Made by a program: the position numbers and the translations under genes. DNA of 13,075 nt from Deltaproteobacteria bacterium (GTDB lineage Bacteria > Desulfobacterota > JADFXK01): assembly GCA_015233295.1 (NCBI GenBank), contig JADFYC010000061.1, positions 1 to 13,075 of the forward strand. The letters run 5' to 3'. The notes below the pieces were generated by a model. It saw nothing but the letters and a program-made list of their open reading frames with translations, ran no database searches and was not told where the DNA came from. Positions 1 to 8,068 of this stretch are shown here, piece by piece (position 1 is the first letter of the stretch; every line of letters begins with the position of its first letter).

Positions 1-414
1 ATAGCCTGCTTAAACACCATCCTGACTGCAGTGGGCATGATTATTTTGAAGATCCAACCCGTGGCGGTTCTCTCGGTCATTGTCTTAATGGCCGGATTTA
101 TCCCCGTTGCGGGTATGTTTATCTCCTCCGTGCCCATCTGCATCATAGCCTTTAATATCGGCAGCTTCAGGTTGATGTTCTACGCCATCGTGATGGTGGC
201 CATAGTCCACATGTTGGAGGCATATGTGCTTAATCCCAACATCGTCTCGGCCATCATGAAAATCAACCCGATTATCACTATGATCATTTTGTATATTGGG
301 TTGAACCTGTTCGGCCTGTGGGGCATGTTGTTAAGCATCCCGACCGTGGTCTATATTTTTAAGTACACCATGAGCGAAGCCCCCATAAAAATTTCAGGAA
401 CGTATGATGAATAG
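1..414 (+). CDS. AI-2E / PerM family membrane transporter, 3' end only
   Basis: This is the C-terminal part of a polytopic inner-membrane protein; the reading frame is open from the first base, so the start lies outside the window. About 137 residues are visible. They are dominated by long hydrophobic stretches with very few charges, forming about four membrane segments. The segment reading HMLEAYVLNPNI, followed by a short linker, a hydrophobic helix and FGLWGMLLSIP, matches the conserved end of the AI-2E transporter (PerM/YdiK) family, where an E..vlNP motif precedes a G.lG.lLa.P segment. Members are thought to export small molecules or ions, and some were named for autoinducer-2 export; the substrate here cannot be inferred. 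The short polar tail ends at a TAG stop. No clear terminator follows. The family call is fairly firm; the function is only that of the family. Confidence 0.85.
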   Translation: MACLNTILTAVGMIILKIQPVAVLSVIVLMAGFIPVAGMFISSVPICIIAFNIGSFRLMFYAIVMVAIVHMLEAYVLNPNIVSAIMKINPIITMIILYIGLNLFGLWGMLLSIPTVVYIFKYTMSEAPIKISGTYDE

Positions 415-516
415 TCAAGAAACTCCCCGCTCTTTGCAGTTTGTTCTTTTTGTGTCATAGCTCGACAATAGACTACAACACATGCCTCATTCCTGCGTAA
501 CAAAATAAGGGTTGGC

Positions 517-584
517 ATACATTTTTTCGACGGCAACAACCAAAAAGTCCCAATCAACTTCTTGACATGTTGGCAAAAATGTAT
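517..584. repeat. Inverted repeat ATACATTTTT / AAAAATGTAT upstream of the regulator gene
   Basis: ATACATTTTT at 517-526 is an exact 10-base inverted copy of AAAAATGTAT at 575-584. Each copy is preceded by GTTGGCA, at 511-517 and 569-575, which forms a direct repeat. The right copy runs into the palindrome TGTATACA (580-587), which overlaps the predicted -10 box. This arrangement is consistent with a bipartite operator for the adjacent winged-helix protein. That role is inference; the repeats themselves are read directly. Confidence 0.4.
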
Positions 585-589
585 ACAAT
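562..589 (+). promoter_or_regulatory. Sigma-70-type promoter for the winged-helix regulator
   Basis: A perfect -35 box TTGACA (562-567) is followed after 16 bases by TACAAT (584-589), a good -10 box. Transcription would begin near 596, giving a leader of about 25 bases. An AGGAGG ribosome binding site at 608-613 lies 8 bases before the ATG at 622. The perfect -35 and the strong ribosome binding site suggest this gene is well expressed when not repressed. Confidence 0.6.
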
Positions 590-621
590 ACCATCCTAAC
601 CTATAAGAGGAGGAGCAGGCC

Positions 622-1005
622 ATGGTTCGCAGGAGAGGGACAAATATCAACTTGGATGAAGTATTGGAAATGCTGGTAGGTCTTTTTCAGATCCCCACCA
701 AACAAGATGTTGTAGATTTGGTCAGGCGAATTGACGCCGTTGAACGAGCCATTGATCAATTATCTCGGAACATAATAAAAGAATCAACCGACGATCAGGT
801 CACGACCAGGCTAAGGAAAGGGGCGAAAGTGGGCATTACCGCCCAGGTCGTCACTTCCCTGTCTGCGCATCCCAACGGTGCTCGGCCCAAGGATGTCGCC
901 AATGAAACATGTCTGCCGATTAGAACCGTATATTATGGGATCAATAAAGCAGTCAAGGATGGGTTGGTAGAGAAAAAAGATAAAGGCATCTACCGCTTAA
1001 TATAA
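622..1005 (+). CDS. Small winged-helix DNA-binding protein with N-terminal coiled coil
   Basis: This is a 127-residue protein that I cannot assign to a named family. Residues about 70-127 look like a winged helix-turn-helix: a helix ending in SLSAHP, then ARPKDVANET as the helix before the turn, LPIRTVYYGINKAVKDGLV as the recognition helix, and VEKKDKGIYRLI as the wing. Residues about 24-52 (TKQDVVDLVRRIDAVERAI onward) form an amphipathic, probably coiled-coil helix that could dimerise. The N-terminus is basic (MVRRR). The start is fixed by AGGAGG 8 bases upstream and by the promoter at 562-589. The gene stands alone, between the end of a transporter and a 440 bp non-coding gap. Repeats overlapping the promoter suggest autoregulation, but this is inference. 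It is probably a transcription factor or nucleoid-associated regulator of unknown target. Confidence 0.7.
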   Translation: MVRRRGTNINLDEVLEMLVGLFQIPTKQDVVDLVRRIDAVERAIDQLSRNIIKESTDDQVTTRLRKGAKVGITAQVVTSLSAHPNGARPKDVANETCLPIRTVYYGINKAVKDGLVEKKDKGIYRLI

Positions 1006-1445
1006 TGCAGGTCTCATGCCCGATCTCAGAGTGATTTCCAACGAAATCGCTTCCCGCAACATAGTTGGTCGCCTCCCGGTGAGTAACCCGCGATCGACGA
1101 CAATTTAGACCGATCTCCGGATTCGCATGAATCGTCAGACATGTGTCACCCTCGTCCTAAATTCCGGTCACGTCCGTAACCCGATAGATAGCACCCAAGG
1201 TCATTGACTTAAGGCACTCATCGGGGGTGAGCCGACGGTCCTACATTCAAGAGGAATAGGCTTACTCCCGAAACGCTCCTCATTGGGTTGATAAAATAGA
1301 TTCAACTGCATTGCGTGGAAGGGGTAGGATACCTATAACCGTCTTCCGGCCTAACTCCAGAAACTTTTTCAGATTAATGACATTGGGCCTCAACGAGTAA
1401 CGAGCAACCAGTCACACGCAGTCAGCAACCTGGGACCGGCAGGAT
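1006..1445. other. 440 bp non-coding gap; possible insertion-sequence end remnant
   Basis: I see no convincing gene in this stretch on either strand. It holds the hairpin at 1029-1052 and three similar words: GGTGAGTAACCC (1078-1089), ACATGTGTCACCC (1139-1151) and ACGTCCGTAACCC (1170-1182). These resemble the short repeated words found at the ends of some integrase-type insertion sequences, but there is no transposase and no clear terminal pair. The tamA promoter must lie in or before this region, yet I could not find well-spaced boxes for it. Confidence 0.35.
1029..1052 (+). terminator. Hairpin 24 bases after the regulator stop; possible weak terminator
   Basis: AGTGATTTC (1030-1038), loop CAAC, and GAAATCGCT (1043-1051) form a 9-base-pair stem with one G-U pair; the flanking bases at 1029 and 1052 can add another G-U pair. 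It sits just after the regulator's stop codon. No T-run follows, so an intrinsic terminator is only a possibility. It might instead be a stabilising 3' hairpin. Confidence 0.35.
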
Positions 1446-3380
1446 ATGAAACAGATCGCTATAATCTGGGCCATGATATTATTAGTTGCGGTTTCTTCGA
1501 GTTGGGCCGGAGAAGCACCAGGGAAGTTTCTAGTCCTGGAAATCAAGTTTGTCGGCGTGGAAAACGTCTTGGAAAAGGATCTGGCCAAGAGCCTGGCCAC
1601 CAAAACGCCTCCCTGGTGGAAAGTCTGGAGCGCCAGGTCTACGGTGACGCCCATAGAGTTGGATGAAGACCTGATGCGGATTAAACAGTTTTACCAGGAA
1701 CAGGGTTATTATCGGACTGAATGCACTTACAAGGTGGACGGACTCGACCACCTGAAAAACCCGGTTCAAGTGCAGGCGGCGTCGGATGATATTTCCAGCG
1801 ACCCCTTTCCTAAAACCGACCCGATTGAATCTGGAATCAAGGTTGCTTTTCATGTGACCGAAGGGCCTCCGGTGATCATTAAATCCATTGATTTTAAGAT
1901 GAAGGGAAAGGTGCCGGAGACTTCTGAGCAGGCGATCATAGGTTTGTTGCCTATTAAAACCGGCTACATCCTGGAGTTGGCCAAATATCGTGAAGCCAAA
2001 AAAGTCATTCTGAGTCACCTGGGGAACACTGGGCGGCCGTTGGCCAAACTTACCGGACGGGTACTGGTGGATACCAACGAAAATCAAGCTAAAGTTAATT
2101 TTGAAGTGAACCCCGGCCCGAAATGCTCGTTCGGTCCCATAACCATCTCAGGAAACGATGGATACGTTAACGACGTGGTTATCCAGCGGGCTATGGCCTT
2201 TAAATCCGGTGAGGTCTATTCCTCGGATAAGGTTGAAAAGAGCCAGCGAAACCTGGTTAACATGAATGTCTTCGGCGCGGCCATTATAAAGCCCGGTAAC
2301 CCGTCTTCCGGGTCCGACCAGGTGCCTATGGCGGTGGAGGTTAAGCCGCAGAAACAGCAAAGCGCCAAGATGGGTGTGGGGTATGGTAACGAAGACGGTG
2401 TTCGCGTCAAGGGAACTTACACCTATCGAAATATCCTGGGTTGGGCCGGGAATCTTAGCCTGACGGCCAGGCGTTCGGATCTCCTGGAGAATGCTCAGGC
2501 CGATTACAACCAGCCCTACTTTTGGGACTCTCAGAATACTTTTCACGCCCAGACCGGGTACGAACGGGAGAAACTCGATTCCTACACCAACCAGAAGATC
2601 TTCGCCAGAGCCTTCGTGGATCGCGTCTTAAATCCCTACTGGACCGTCACCCCTGGGTACAGCCTGGAGGTCAACCGGCCTCAGGATATCTCCATCGCTG
2701 ATCCGGATGATTTTGACCGGATAGCCACTGGGCAGAACTACTTCGTGTCTTCTTTACAGTTCGGCGTGAAGCGGGACACCACGGACAATCAACTGAATCC
2801 GACTAAGGGCTCGGTTGTCTCAGCCTCGGTCGAACAAGCCATGGTGGCTCTCGGTTCCGAGCTAAGCTACTGTTTTCCGACGGTTGAACTGAAGCAGTAT
2901 CAGCCCTTGGCCCATCGATTAATCCTGGCCAGCCGGGTTCGTTTCCGGACGATTCAGAGAACTGAAGGCTCTCCGGATATTCCCATCTTTAAACGGCTTT
3001 TCCTGGGTGGAGCCAATACCGTCCGCGGCTACGATTATCAGAAGCTGGGGCCGCTTGACCGGAACGGAAACCCGGTCGGGGGGCTGTCCTCATTTGACGG
3101 GAACCTGGAAATAAGATTTCCTATTTATAAGGAGATATCGGGCGTCGTCTTCTGGGACATGGGCCTGGTGGACAAAGACTCTCTGCGCTACAACCTCGGC
3201 GACTTACGCTACAGCGTTGGCACCGGTCTCCGGTACGATACCATCGTTGGGCCGGTCCGGGTCGATTTTGGATGGAAAGTGAACCCACCGACACTCGATG
3301 ACTTGGGGGCGCTGGCTGATCCCAATAAGCAACTCGACGACCCCTGGAAGATTCATTTTAGTATCGGCCAGGCGTTCTAA
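1446..3380 (+). CDS. tamA: TamA-like outer-membrane Omp85 protein (translocation and assembly module)
   Basis: This 644-residue Omp85-family outer-membrane beta-barrel works with TamB in envelope assembly and lipid or protein traffic to the outer membrane. Residues 1-22 are a signal peptide (one Lys, hydrophobic core, SSSWAG). Three POTRA domains follow: about 26-140, about 143-224 and about 226-300. The 16-strand-type barrel runs from about 309 to the end. The loop-6 signature VRGY lies at 526-529, and the protein ends in the strand HFSIGQAF, whose C-terminal Phe is typical of the BAM-recognised signal. Three POTRA domains and a tamB-like gene 48 bp downstream favour TamA over BamA, which usually has five POTRAs. 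E. coli TamA is about 577 residues. POTRA 1 carries an extra loop of about 30 residues near 99-129. The ribosome binding site is weak, but the signal peptide supports this start. Confidence 0.85.
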   Translation: MKQIAIIWAMILLVAVSSSWAGEAPGKFLVLEIKFVGVENVLEKDLAKSLATKTPPWWKVWSARSTVTPIELDEDLMRIKQFYQEQGYYRTECTYKVDGLDHLKNPVQVQAASDDISSDPFPKTDPIESGIKVAFHVTEGPPVIIKSIDFKMKGKVPETSEQAIIGLLPIKTGYILELAKYREAKKVILSHLGNTGRPLAKLTGRVLVDTNENQAKVNFEVNPGPKCSFGPITISGNDGYVNDVVIQRAMAFKSGEVYSSDKVEKSQRNLVNMNVFGAAIIKPGNPSSGSDQVPMAVEVKPQKQQSAKMGVGYGNEDGVRVKGTYTYRNILGWAGNLSLTARRSDLLENAQADYNQPYFWDSQNTFHAQTGYEREKLDSYTNQKIFARAFVDRVLNPYWTVTPGYSLEVNRPQDISIADPDDFDRIATGQNYFVSSLQFGVKRDTTDNQLNPTKGSVVSASVEQAMVALGSELSYCFPTVELKQYQPLAHRLILASRVRFRTIQRTEGSPDIPIFKRLFLGGANTVRGYDYQKLGPLDRNGNPVGGLSSFDGNLEIRFPIYKEISGVVFWDMGLVDKDSLRYNLGDLRYSVGTGLRYDTIVGPVRVDFGWKVNPPTLDDLGALADPNKQLDDPWKIHFSIGQAF

Positions 3381-3428
3381 GCATTGCCTGCATCCGGACG
3401 TTCTTTTCCCTCCGAATAGGGGAATTCA

Positions 3429-6400
3429 ATGGTTTTGAAGTTTGATCCTGGAAATGATCAAGAATCTTCTGCGGACCGGCCGGAGGCTTCCCCACCGGAA
3501 CCAGTTCGGTCGCGGCGACGAATGGGCCGACTCATCGGCCGCGTGGCAGTCTACCTGGTGATGGCCGGCGTCCTTTTGATTTTTGGCACCTGGTGGCTGC
3601 TGAGCCTGGATGCCGTCCGAGAGAAGATCAAAACCACGGCCCTGGACGCGGTTAACAATTCCATCCAGGGTCGGCTCGAAGTGGGGAAAATATCCGGCGA
3701 CTTGTTATTCGGATTGACCATCGACCAGGTCAGCTTGACCGGGCAGGACGGTTCGATCATCAAAGTTGATCGTCTGAGCGCCCGGTACGTCGGCCCGCTG
3801 TTGTTGACCGGGATCATCCCGATCCAAGAAGTCAAACTGGAAGGCCTGGACCTGAACCTGATCCAGGCGGCTGATGGGACGTGGAATGTGGCCGCACTGG
3901 CGCGGGAAAAGACCCCCCAGACACCGAAAAGTAATTTTTTTGCCGCCCATCGGCTTCTGCTGGGTCAGGTCTCGGTACTTGATTCCAAGGTGACGATCAG
4001 CCGCCCGGGATCAGGCGGCCGGGAGACCCGGGAATGCAATATTTCTAGGCTGACCGCCGGGCTGGATTTGGGCCAAACAGTGTCGCTTAACGTCGGGGAG
4101 GCCGCGCTTACCCTGGATCGGCCCCAATTCGCCTTGACCAACCTCAAGGGGATCATCACTTATGACCCTGACTCAGGCATGATTGATGTGAAGCAACTCC
4201 AGGTTTTATCTAAAAATTCTAATATTACATTAAAGGGAAACTTGAAGTTACGCCCAGGCGACCCCGAACTGGACTTCAATGCCGTCATAAAAACTTTGTC
4301 CTTACCTGAACTGGGCCGGGTGCTGGCCGTCAAATCCCTGGACCGGGGCGTGGTTTCTGGATCCATCCAGGCGAAAGGACCGCTGCGTCGGCTGCAGCAT
4401 CAGTTGGAACTCAAGCTGGATGGGCAAGAGGTCAAGTCTCAAGGCGAACTGGTCTTAGTTGGCTCCGAGCTCCTCGGGATGAATACGTCGCTGACTCTTC
4501 GTCACTTGAATCCGGCGGATATCCCTGCCCTGGCCGCGGCCAAGCTGGCCGGTGAACTAAATGCCGACCTGACTATCGAAGGGACGAAACTATTCCAGCC
4601 GGGAAGGGCCGGTCGGGTGACGGTTTCCCTTGCTCCGTCCCATTTAAACGGTCACGGAATCAAGACGGGTTCGATTAAGTTGGCCATGAAGGACGATGAC
4701 TTGAATCTGGAAGAGGTCCGATTGGTTTCGGCCGCCGGCAAATTGGACCTGAAGGGGACCGGAGCCAAAATCTTGACTTCAGGTAGCCCCAAAAATTTCA
4801 AGTTCAGCGCGGCGATCCGGGAGTTTAATCTAAACGAACTAGGTTTACCCCCGCGGGTTCAAGGCCGGGTCAACCTGGACCTGGATGGGGAGATGACGAC
4901 TCCTCCGGCCCTGGATTGGGCCAATGCAGCGGCCAAAGTCATGGTTCGGCTGCGGCCGTCCCGCGTTTTGGACGTGGATATCTCTCAGGGTCGGGTGGAT
5001 GCGGCCTGGGCCGACCAGCGGTTGGTGCTGAAGTCCCTGGATCTGGACACCGGGTTGGGCCGTCTGTCCCTTAAGGGAACGGCCGGGTACCAGGATAGAT
5101 CGGGTCAGGCTCAAGCGGATATTACTCTGCCGGATTTAAAGAAACTGGCCGCCCTGATTCCCCAACTGCCGGCGGCCGCTGGATTGGCTGGTGGGCTGAG
5201 TTTGTCGGGAGAAATCAAAGGGAAGTTGGACCGGCCGACCATCACCCTGTCGGCCAAAGGGACCAGCCTCAAATATGACCGGATGGCGGCCCAAAAGCTT
5301 AACTTGCAGGGCAACTGGCAAGGCTCGTTTGACTCACTTGGGAATATGCAGGCCGTGGCCGCTCTGGACCTGGACGGGTTACAGGTGGCCGATAATCAGT
5401 TCTCTCGGGTGCGGTTAAAAACCAACCTGGCCTCCAATAATGCCCGGTTTGATCTGGCCCTGAAACATGCCCGGACCGACGAACTGGCCGTGGCCGGAGA
5501 AGTGGCGGACTGGTCACAAAACATGAAGAAGGTGGCCCTCAACAATTTGAAGATAACCACCCAGGGCCTGACCCTCCAAAATAAGGGTCCAGTTCGGTTT
5601 ACCCTGACTCCTGAGGAGGTCGCCATCTCATCTTGCGCCATGGTTTCCAATAAGGCGCATCTGAACGCGGCCGGCCGTCTGGCCTTTAATGGAAACCAGT
5701 CCTTGAACCTGTCGCTGACGGGAATGGATGTACGACAACTGTCCTGGTTATGGTCCCCTAAGACGCCGGTGACAGGGCTGGTCTCGGCCGACGTCAACCT
5801 GTCCGGAACGGCCCATGAGCCGATTCTTAAAAGCCGCGTGGCCATCAAGAACGGCTCGGGTTACAACCTCTCCTTTTCCGATTTGAACGCGACGATTAAT
5901 TATGCCGGAACTCGGGCCGAGGTCAGTGCGGCTTTGTCTCAGCAAAACAAGAAAATCTTGGATCTGACCGGCCGGCTGGGCGCCAACCTGTCGCTGCGGC
6001 CCTGGGCATTCTCGGTCAGGGGTGTAGATCAGACCGCAAATCTGACCTTGCACGACGTTGACCTGCGCCAATGGGCCGGATTATTTCCGGTTAAGGCCCA
6101 GATTAATGGCCTGGTATCAGGGCAGGTGAGTTTTTCCGGAACAGCACGGGATCCGGTGCTCAAAGGTCAGCTTACGGTCAAGAACGGCTCGGGCTACAAC
6201 TTGCCCGTTTCAGATCTGGAGACCAGGGTGAGCTATGCCGGGACCACGGCGGAGGTCAGCGCCACCGTGACCCAGCAAGGGAAGAAAATGCTGGATCTGA
6301 CCGGACAAACTGCAGTGTCTTTATCATTGCTCCCATTCAAATTCACTCATGGAGGCGGCCATCAGACCGTGAACATCGCCGTTGATGATGTGGATATGCG

Positions 6401-8054
6401 GCAATGGGCCTGGTTGCTCCCGAGTAAGACGCCGGTAGGTGGCCGGGTCACCGCGGCGTTGACTCTGTCCGGAACACTCCACGACCCAATCGTCTCCGGT
6501 AAAATGGCCGTCAGGCATGTCACCGGGTATAATCTGTCCTTCTCCGATTTGGAAGCAGCCGTCAGTTACGCCGAAAAAAAAGCGACCGTCACCGCCGGCT
6601 TGCGGTCGAAGGACAAGAGCATCCTGGACCTGACCGGTCGAGCCGGGATGAACCTGTCGCTGGTTCCTTTTGAGTTCATACCTGGAGGCATGGACGTGGA
6701 CTTGAAGACCAGGGGCTTGAAGTTGTCGGATCTGCCTATTCCCAAGAAGCCGGGCGTGGAGTTTGACGGAGTGTTGGACGCCACGGCTAAGGCTACCGGT
6801 GATTTGACTGCGCCTCAACTGGCCGGGGGGCTGACCCTCAAGAATGGTTTTCTCAATCTCCGCAGCCTGGGCCTGGCCTACAAAGGATTGTCGGCTGATC
6901 TCGGCTTTTCATCAGACAAGATTGTGGTTAACCGGGTGGTACTCCAGGGGGATAAGGAGGGCATCCTGGAACTGACCGGACAGGCCAAACTGAACGGCTG
7001 GAACTTGGCTGGATTAGAAGGGAAACTGACCGGGAAGAACTTTTACATCCCTTACCATAAAGCCATATCTGCCCGGATGCAACCTGACCTGACCCTATCC
7101 GGAGACTTTGCCGCCCCCAAATTGTCGGGCCGGGTGACTATTTCGGAGGGACAGCTAAATATTGACCGGCTGACGGATACCGGTCCGTCGGAGATTCAGG
7201 TGGTGGGCAATCAAGCCAACCGGAACGGCCTGATCACTTATCAGGAAAGTGACTCTACCCTGAACTGGCTGGACCCATTGGTCGCCAACGTGGATGTGAT
7301 CATCCCCAAGAATGCCTGGGTTAAAGGGCAGGGTTTAAATTCAGAGATCGCCGGTCAGGTGGCCATTACCAAGGAACAGGGGAAGCCTTTTATTTTGTTG
7401 GGAGCCCTCCGCACCGTCAGAGGCTCATACGTTTTTCAGGGAAAAGAATTTAAGATTACCGAGGGAGAGGTGGCTTTTATCGGACTCCCCGAACCTATCC
7501 CAAACCTTAATATTCAGGCCGTCACTCGCATCAGTAACGTGGACATCATCGCCAAAATCAGCGGCACGGCCACGAAAATGTTATTGTCTTTCGACAGTTC
7601 TCCTCAAATGGATCGAACGGATATTATTTCATACCTGGTTTATGGGGCCCCGGCCGGCTCTCTAAAAGATCAACAAGCCTTTACTGCCGACAAAGCCGCT
7701 TTGAGCCTGACCGGCCAACTGGCAGCTTCAGAATTGAAGGAGCTTTTAGCGGGTACTTTCAAGGTTGACAGATTTTCCATTGACGCGGGAGGTGGAGACA
7801 TCAGTAAAGGCTCAGTGGCTGTGGGCAAATATGTGGCTCCGGATGTTTTTGTCACCTACCGCCAGGGGTTCCAGGCCGATCAGCTTCACCAGGTTGAAGT
7901 GACTTATGAAGTCAATCGCCACCTGAGCGTGGAGACCCAACTGGGCAACGAAAAAACCGCCGGTGTGGATGTCTTGTGGGGTTACGATTTCGACTTCAAG
8001 AGCAAAGATAAAGACAAAGACAAAGATAAGAATAAAGACATGAATAAGAAATAA
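3429..8054 (+). CDS. tamB: TamB-like inner-membrane-anchored periplasmic bridge protein
   Basis: This 1541-residue AsmA-like protein is expected to be anchored in the inner membrane and to span the periplasm as a long beta-groove that docks with TamA. In E. coli, TamB and its relatives carry phospholipids and help place outer-membrane proteins. Residues 1-37 are a polar, basic cytoplasmic tail, and about 38-58 a single membrane helix (VAVYLVMAGVLLIFG). The next section is AsmA-like (IQGRLEVGKISGDLLFGLTI). A long beta-rich middle follows, with three tandem 111-residue repeats at 766-1098. The C-terminal TamB domain (DUF490) lies at about 1250-1520; it includes RTVRGSYVFQGKEF near 1328-1341, MDRTDIISYLVYGAP and GKYVAPDVFVTYRQG. 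E. coli TamB is about 1259 residues, so this is a long member. The protein ends with a lysine/aspartate-rich tail. AGGGGA (3418-3423) lies 5 bases before the ATG. rsmE follows 14 bp on. Confidence 0.9.
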   Translation: MVLKFDPGNDQESSADRPEASPPEPVRSRRRMGRLIGRVAVYLVMAGVLLIFGTWWLLSLDAVREKIKTTALDAVNNSIQGRLEVGKISGDLLFGLTIDQVSLTGQDGSIIKVDRLSARYVGPLLLTGIIPIQEVKLEGLDLNLIQAADGTWNVAALAREKTPQTPKSNFFAAHRLLLGQVSVLDSKVTISRPGSGGRETRECNISRLTAGLDLGQTVSLNVGEAALTLDRPQFALTNLKGIITYDPDSGMIDVKQLQVLSKNSNITLKGNLKLRPGDPELDFNAVIKTLSLPELGRVLAVKSLDRGVVSGSIQAKGPLRRLQHQLELKLDGQEVKSQGELVLVGSELLGMNTSLTLRHLNPADIPALAAAKLAGELNADLTIEGTKLFQPGRAGRVTVSLAPSHLNGHGIKTGSIKLAMKDDDLNLEEVRLVSAAGKLDLKGTGAKILTSGSPKNFKFSAAIREFNLNELGLPPRVQGRVNLDLDGEMTTPPALDWANAAAKVMVRLRPSRVLDVDISQGRVDAAWADQRLVLKSLDLDTGLGRLSLKGTAGYQDRSGQAQADITLPDLKKLAALIPQLPAAAGLAGGLSLSGEIKGKLDRPTITLSAKGTSLKYDRMAAQKLNLQGNWQGSFDSLGNMQAVAALDLDGLQVADNQFSRVRLKTNLASNNARFDLALKHARTDELAVAGEVADWSQNMKKVALNNLKITTQGLTLQNKGPVRFTLTPEEVAISSCAMVSNKAHLNAAGRLAFNGNQSLNLSLTGMDVRQLSWLWSPKTPVTGLVSADVNLSGTAHEPILKSRVAIKNGSGYNLSFSDLNATINYAGTRAEVSAALSQQNKKILDLTGRLGANLSLRPWAFSVRGVDQTANLTLHDVDLRQWAGLFPVKAQINGLVSGQVSFSGTARDPVLKGQLTVKNGSGYNLPVSDLETRVSYAGTTAEVSATVTQQGKKMLDLTGQTAVSLSLLPFKFTHGGGHQTVNIAVDDVDMRQWAWLLPSKTPVGGRVTAALTLSGTLHDPIVSGKMAVRHVTGYNLSFSDLEAAVSYAEKKATVTAGLRSKDKSILDLTGRAGMNLSLVPFEFIPGGMDVDLKTRGLKLSDLPIPKKPGVEFDGVLDATAKATGDLTAPQLAGGLTLKNGFLNLRSLGLAYKGLSADLGFSSDKIVVNRVVLQGDKEGILELTGQAKLNGWNLAGLEGKLTGKNFYIPYHKAISARMQPDLTLSGDFAAPKLSGRVTISEGQLNIDRLTDTGPSEIQVVGNQANRNGLITYQESDSTLNWLDPLVANVDVIIPKNAWVKGQGLNSEIAGQVAITKEQGKPFILLGALRTVRGSYVFQGKEFKITEGEVAFIGLPEPIPNLNIQAVTRISNVDIIAKISGTATKMLLSFDSSPQMDRTDIISYLVYGAPAGSLKDQQAFTADKAALSLTGQLAASELKELLAGTFKVDRFSIDAGGGDISKGSVAVGKYVAPDVFVTYRQGFQADQLHQVEVTYEVNRHLSVETQLGNEKTAGVDVLWGYDFDFKSKDKDKDKDKNKDMNKK
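5724..6722 (+). repeat. Three tandem 333-bp (111-residue) repeats inside tamB
   Basis: The units are 5724-6056, 6057-6389 and 6390-6722, each exactly 111 codons as I align them. Shared landmarks are a starting D.RQ(W/L) segment, then P(V).G.V.A...LSGT...P, then SGYNLS(F)SDL in units 1 and 2 (TGYNLSFSDL in unit 3), then YA...A.V.A, then K.(L/I)LDLTG and LSL.P..F. The copies are clearly related in protein sequence and partly at DNA level, for example around AACGGCTCGGG in units 1 and 2. This looks like internal duplication that lengthened the periplasmic groove. Confidence 0.8.
8004..8039 (+). repeat. Degenerate hexanucleotide repeat (AAAGAY) at the end of tamB
   Basis: Six consecutive hexamers read AAAGAT, AAAGAC, AAAGAC, AAAGAT, AAGAAT, AAAGAC. 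They encode the Lys-Asp-rich tail of the TamB protein. Such repeats can slip in copy number; because the unit is a multiple of three, changes in copy number would not shift the frame. Confidence 0.8.
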
Positions 8055-8068
8055 ACAGGAAGCGGCAA

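Noticed and set aside
1196..1230. Small GG..CTCA / TGAG..CC hairpin in the gap before tamA
   Set aside because: The stem is only four to six pairs with a bulge and is not followed by a T-run; it is within chance expectation.
1530..2087. Long minus-strand open frame of 185 codons opposite the tamA gene
   Set aside because: It is an antisense shadow of a strongly supported gene and has no recognisable domain; the same holds for the open frames opposite tamB, rsmE, ansA and the lipoprotein gene.
1446..3380. BamA as identity of the Omp85 protein
   Set aside because: Only three POTRA domains are seen, the protein is short for BamA, and a tamB-like gene follows directly.
5724..8039. CRISPR-like or mobile repeat explanation for the tamB repeats
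   Set aside because: The repeats are in frame, 333 bp or 6 bp long, without spacers, and match protein domain duplication and a codon repeat.
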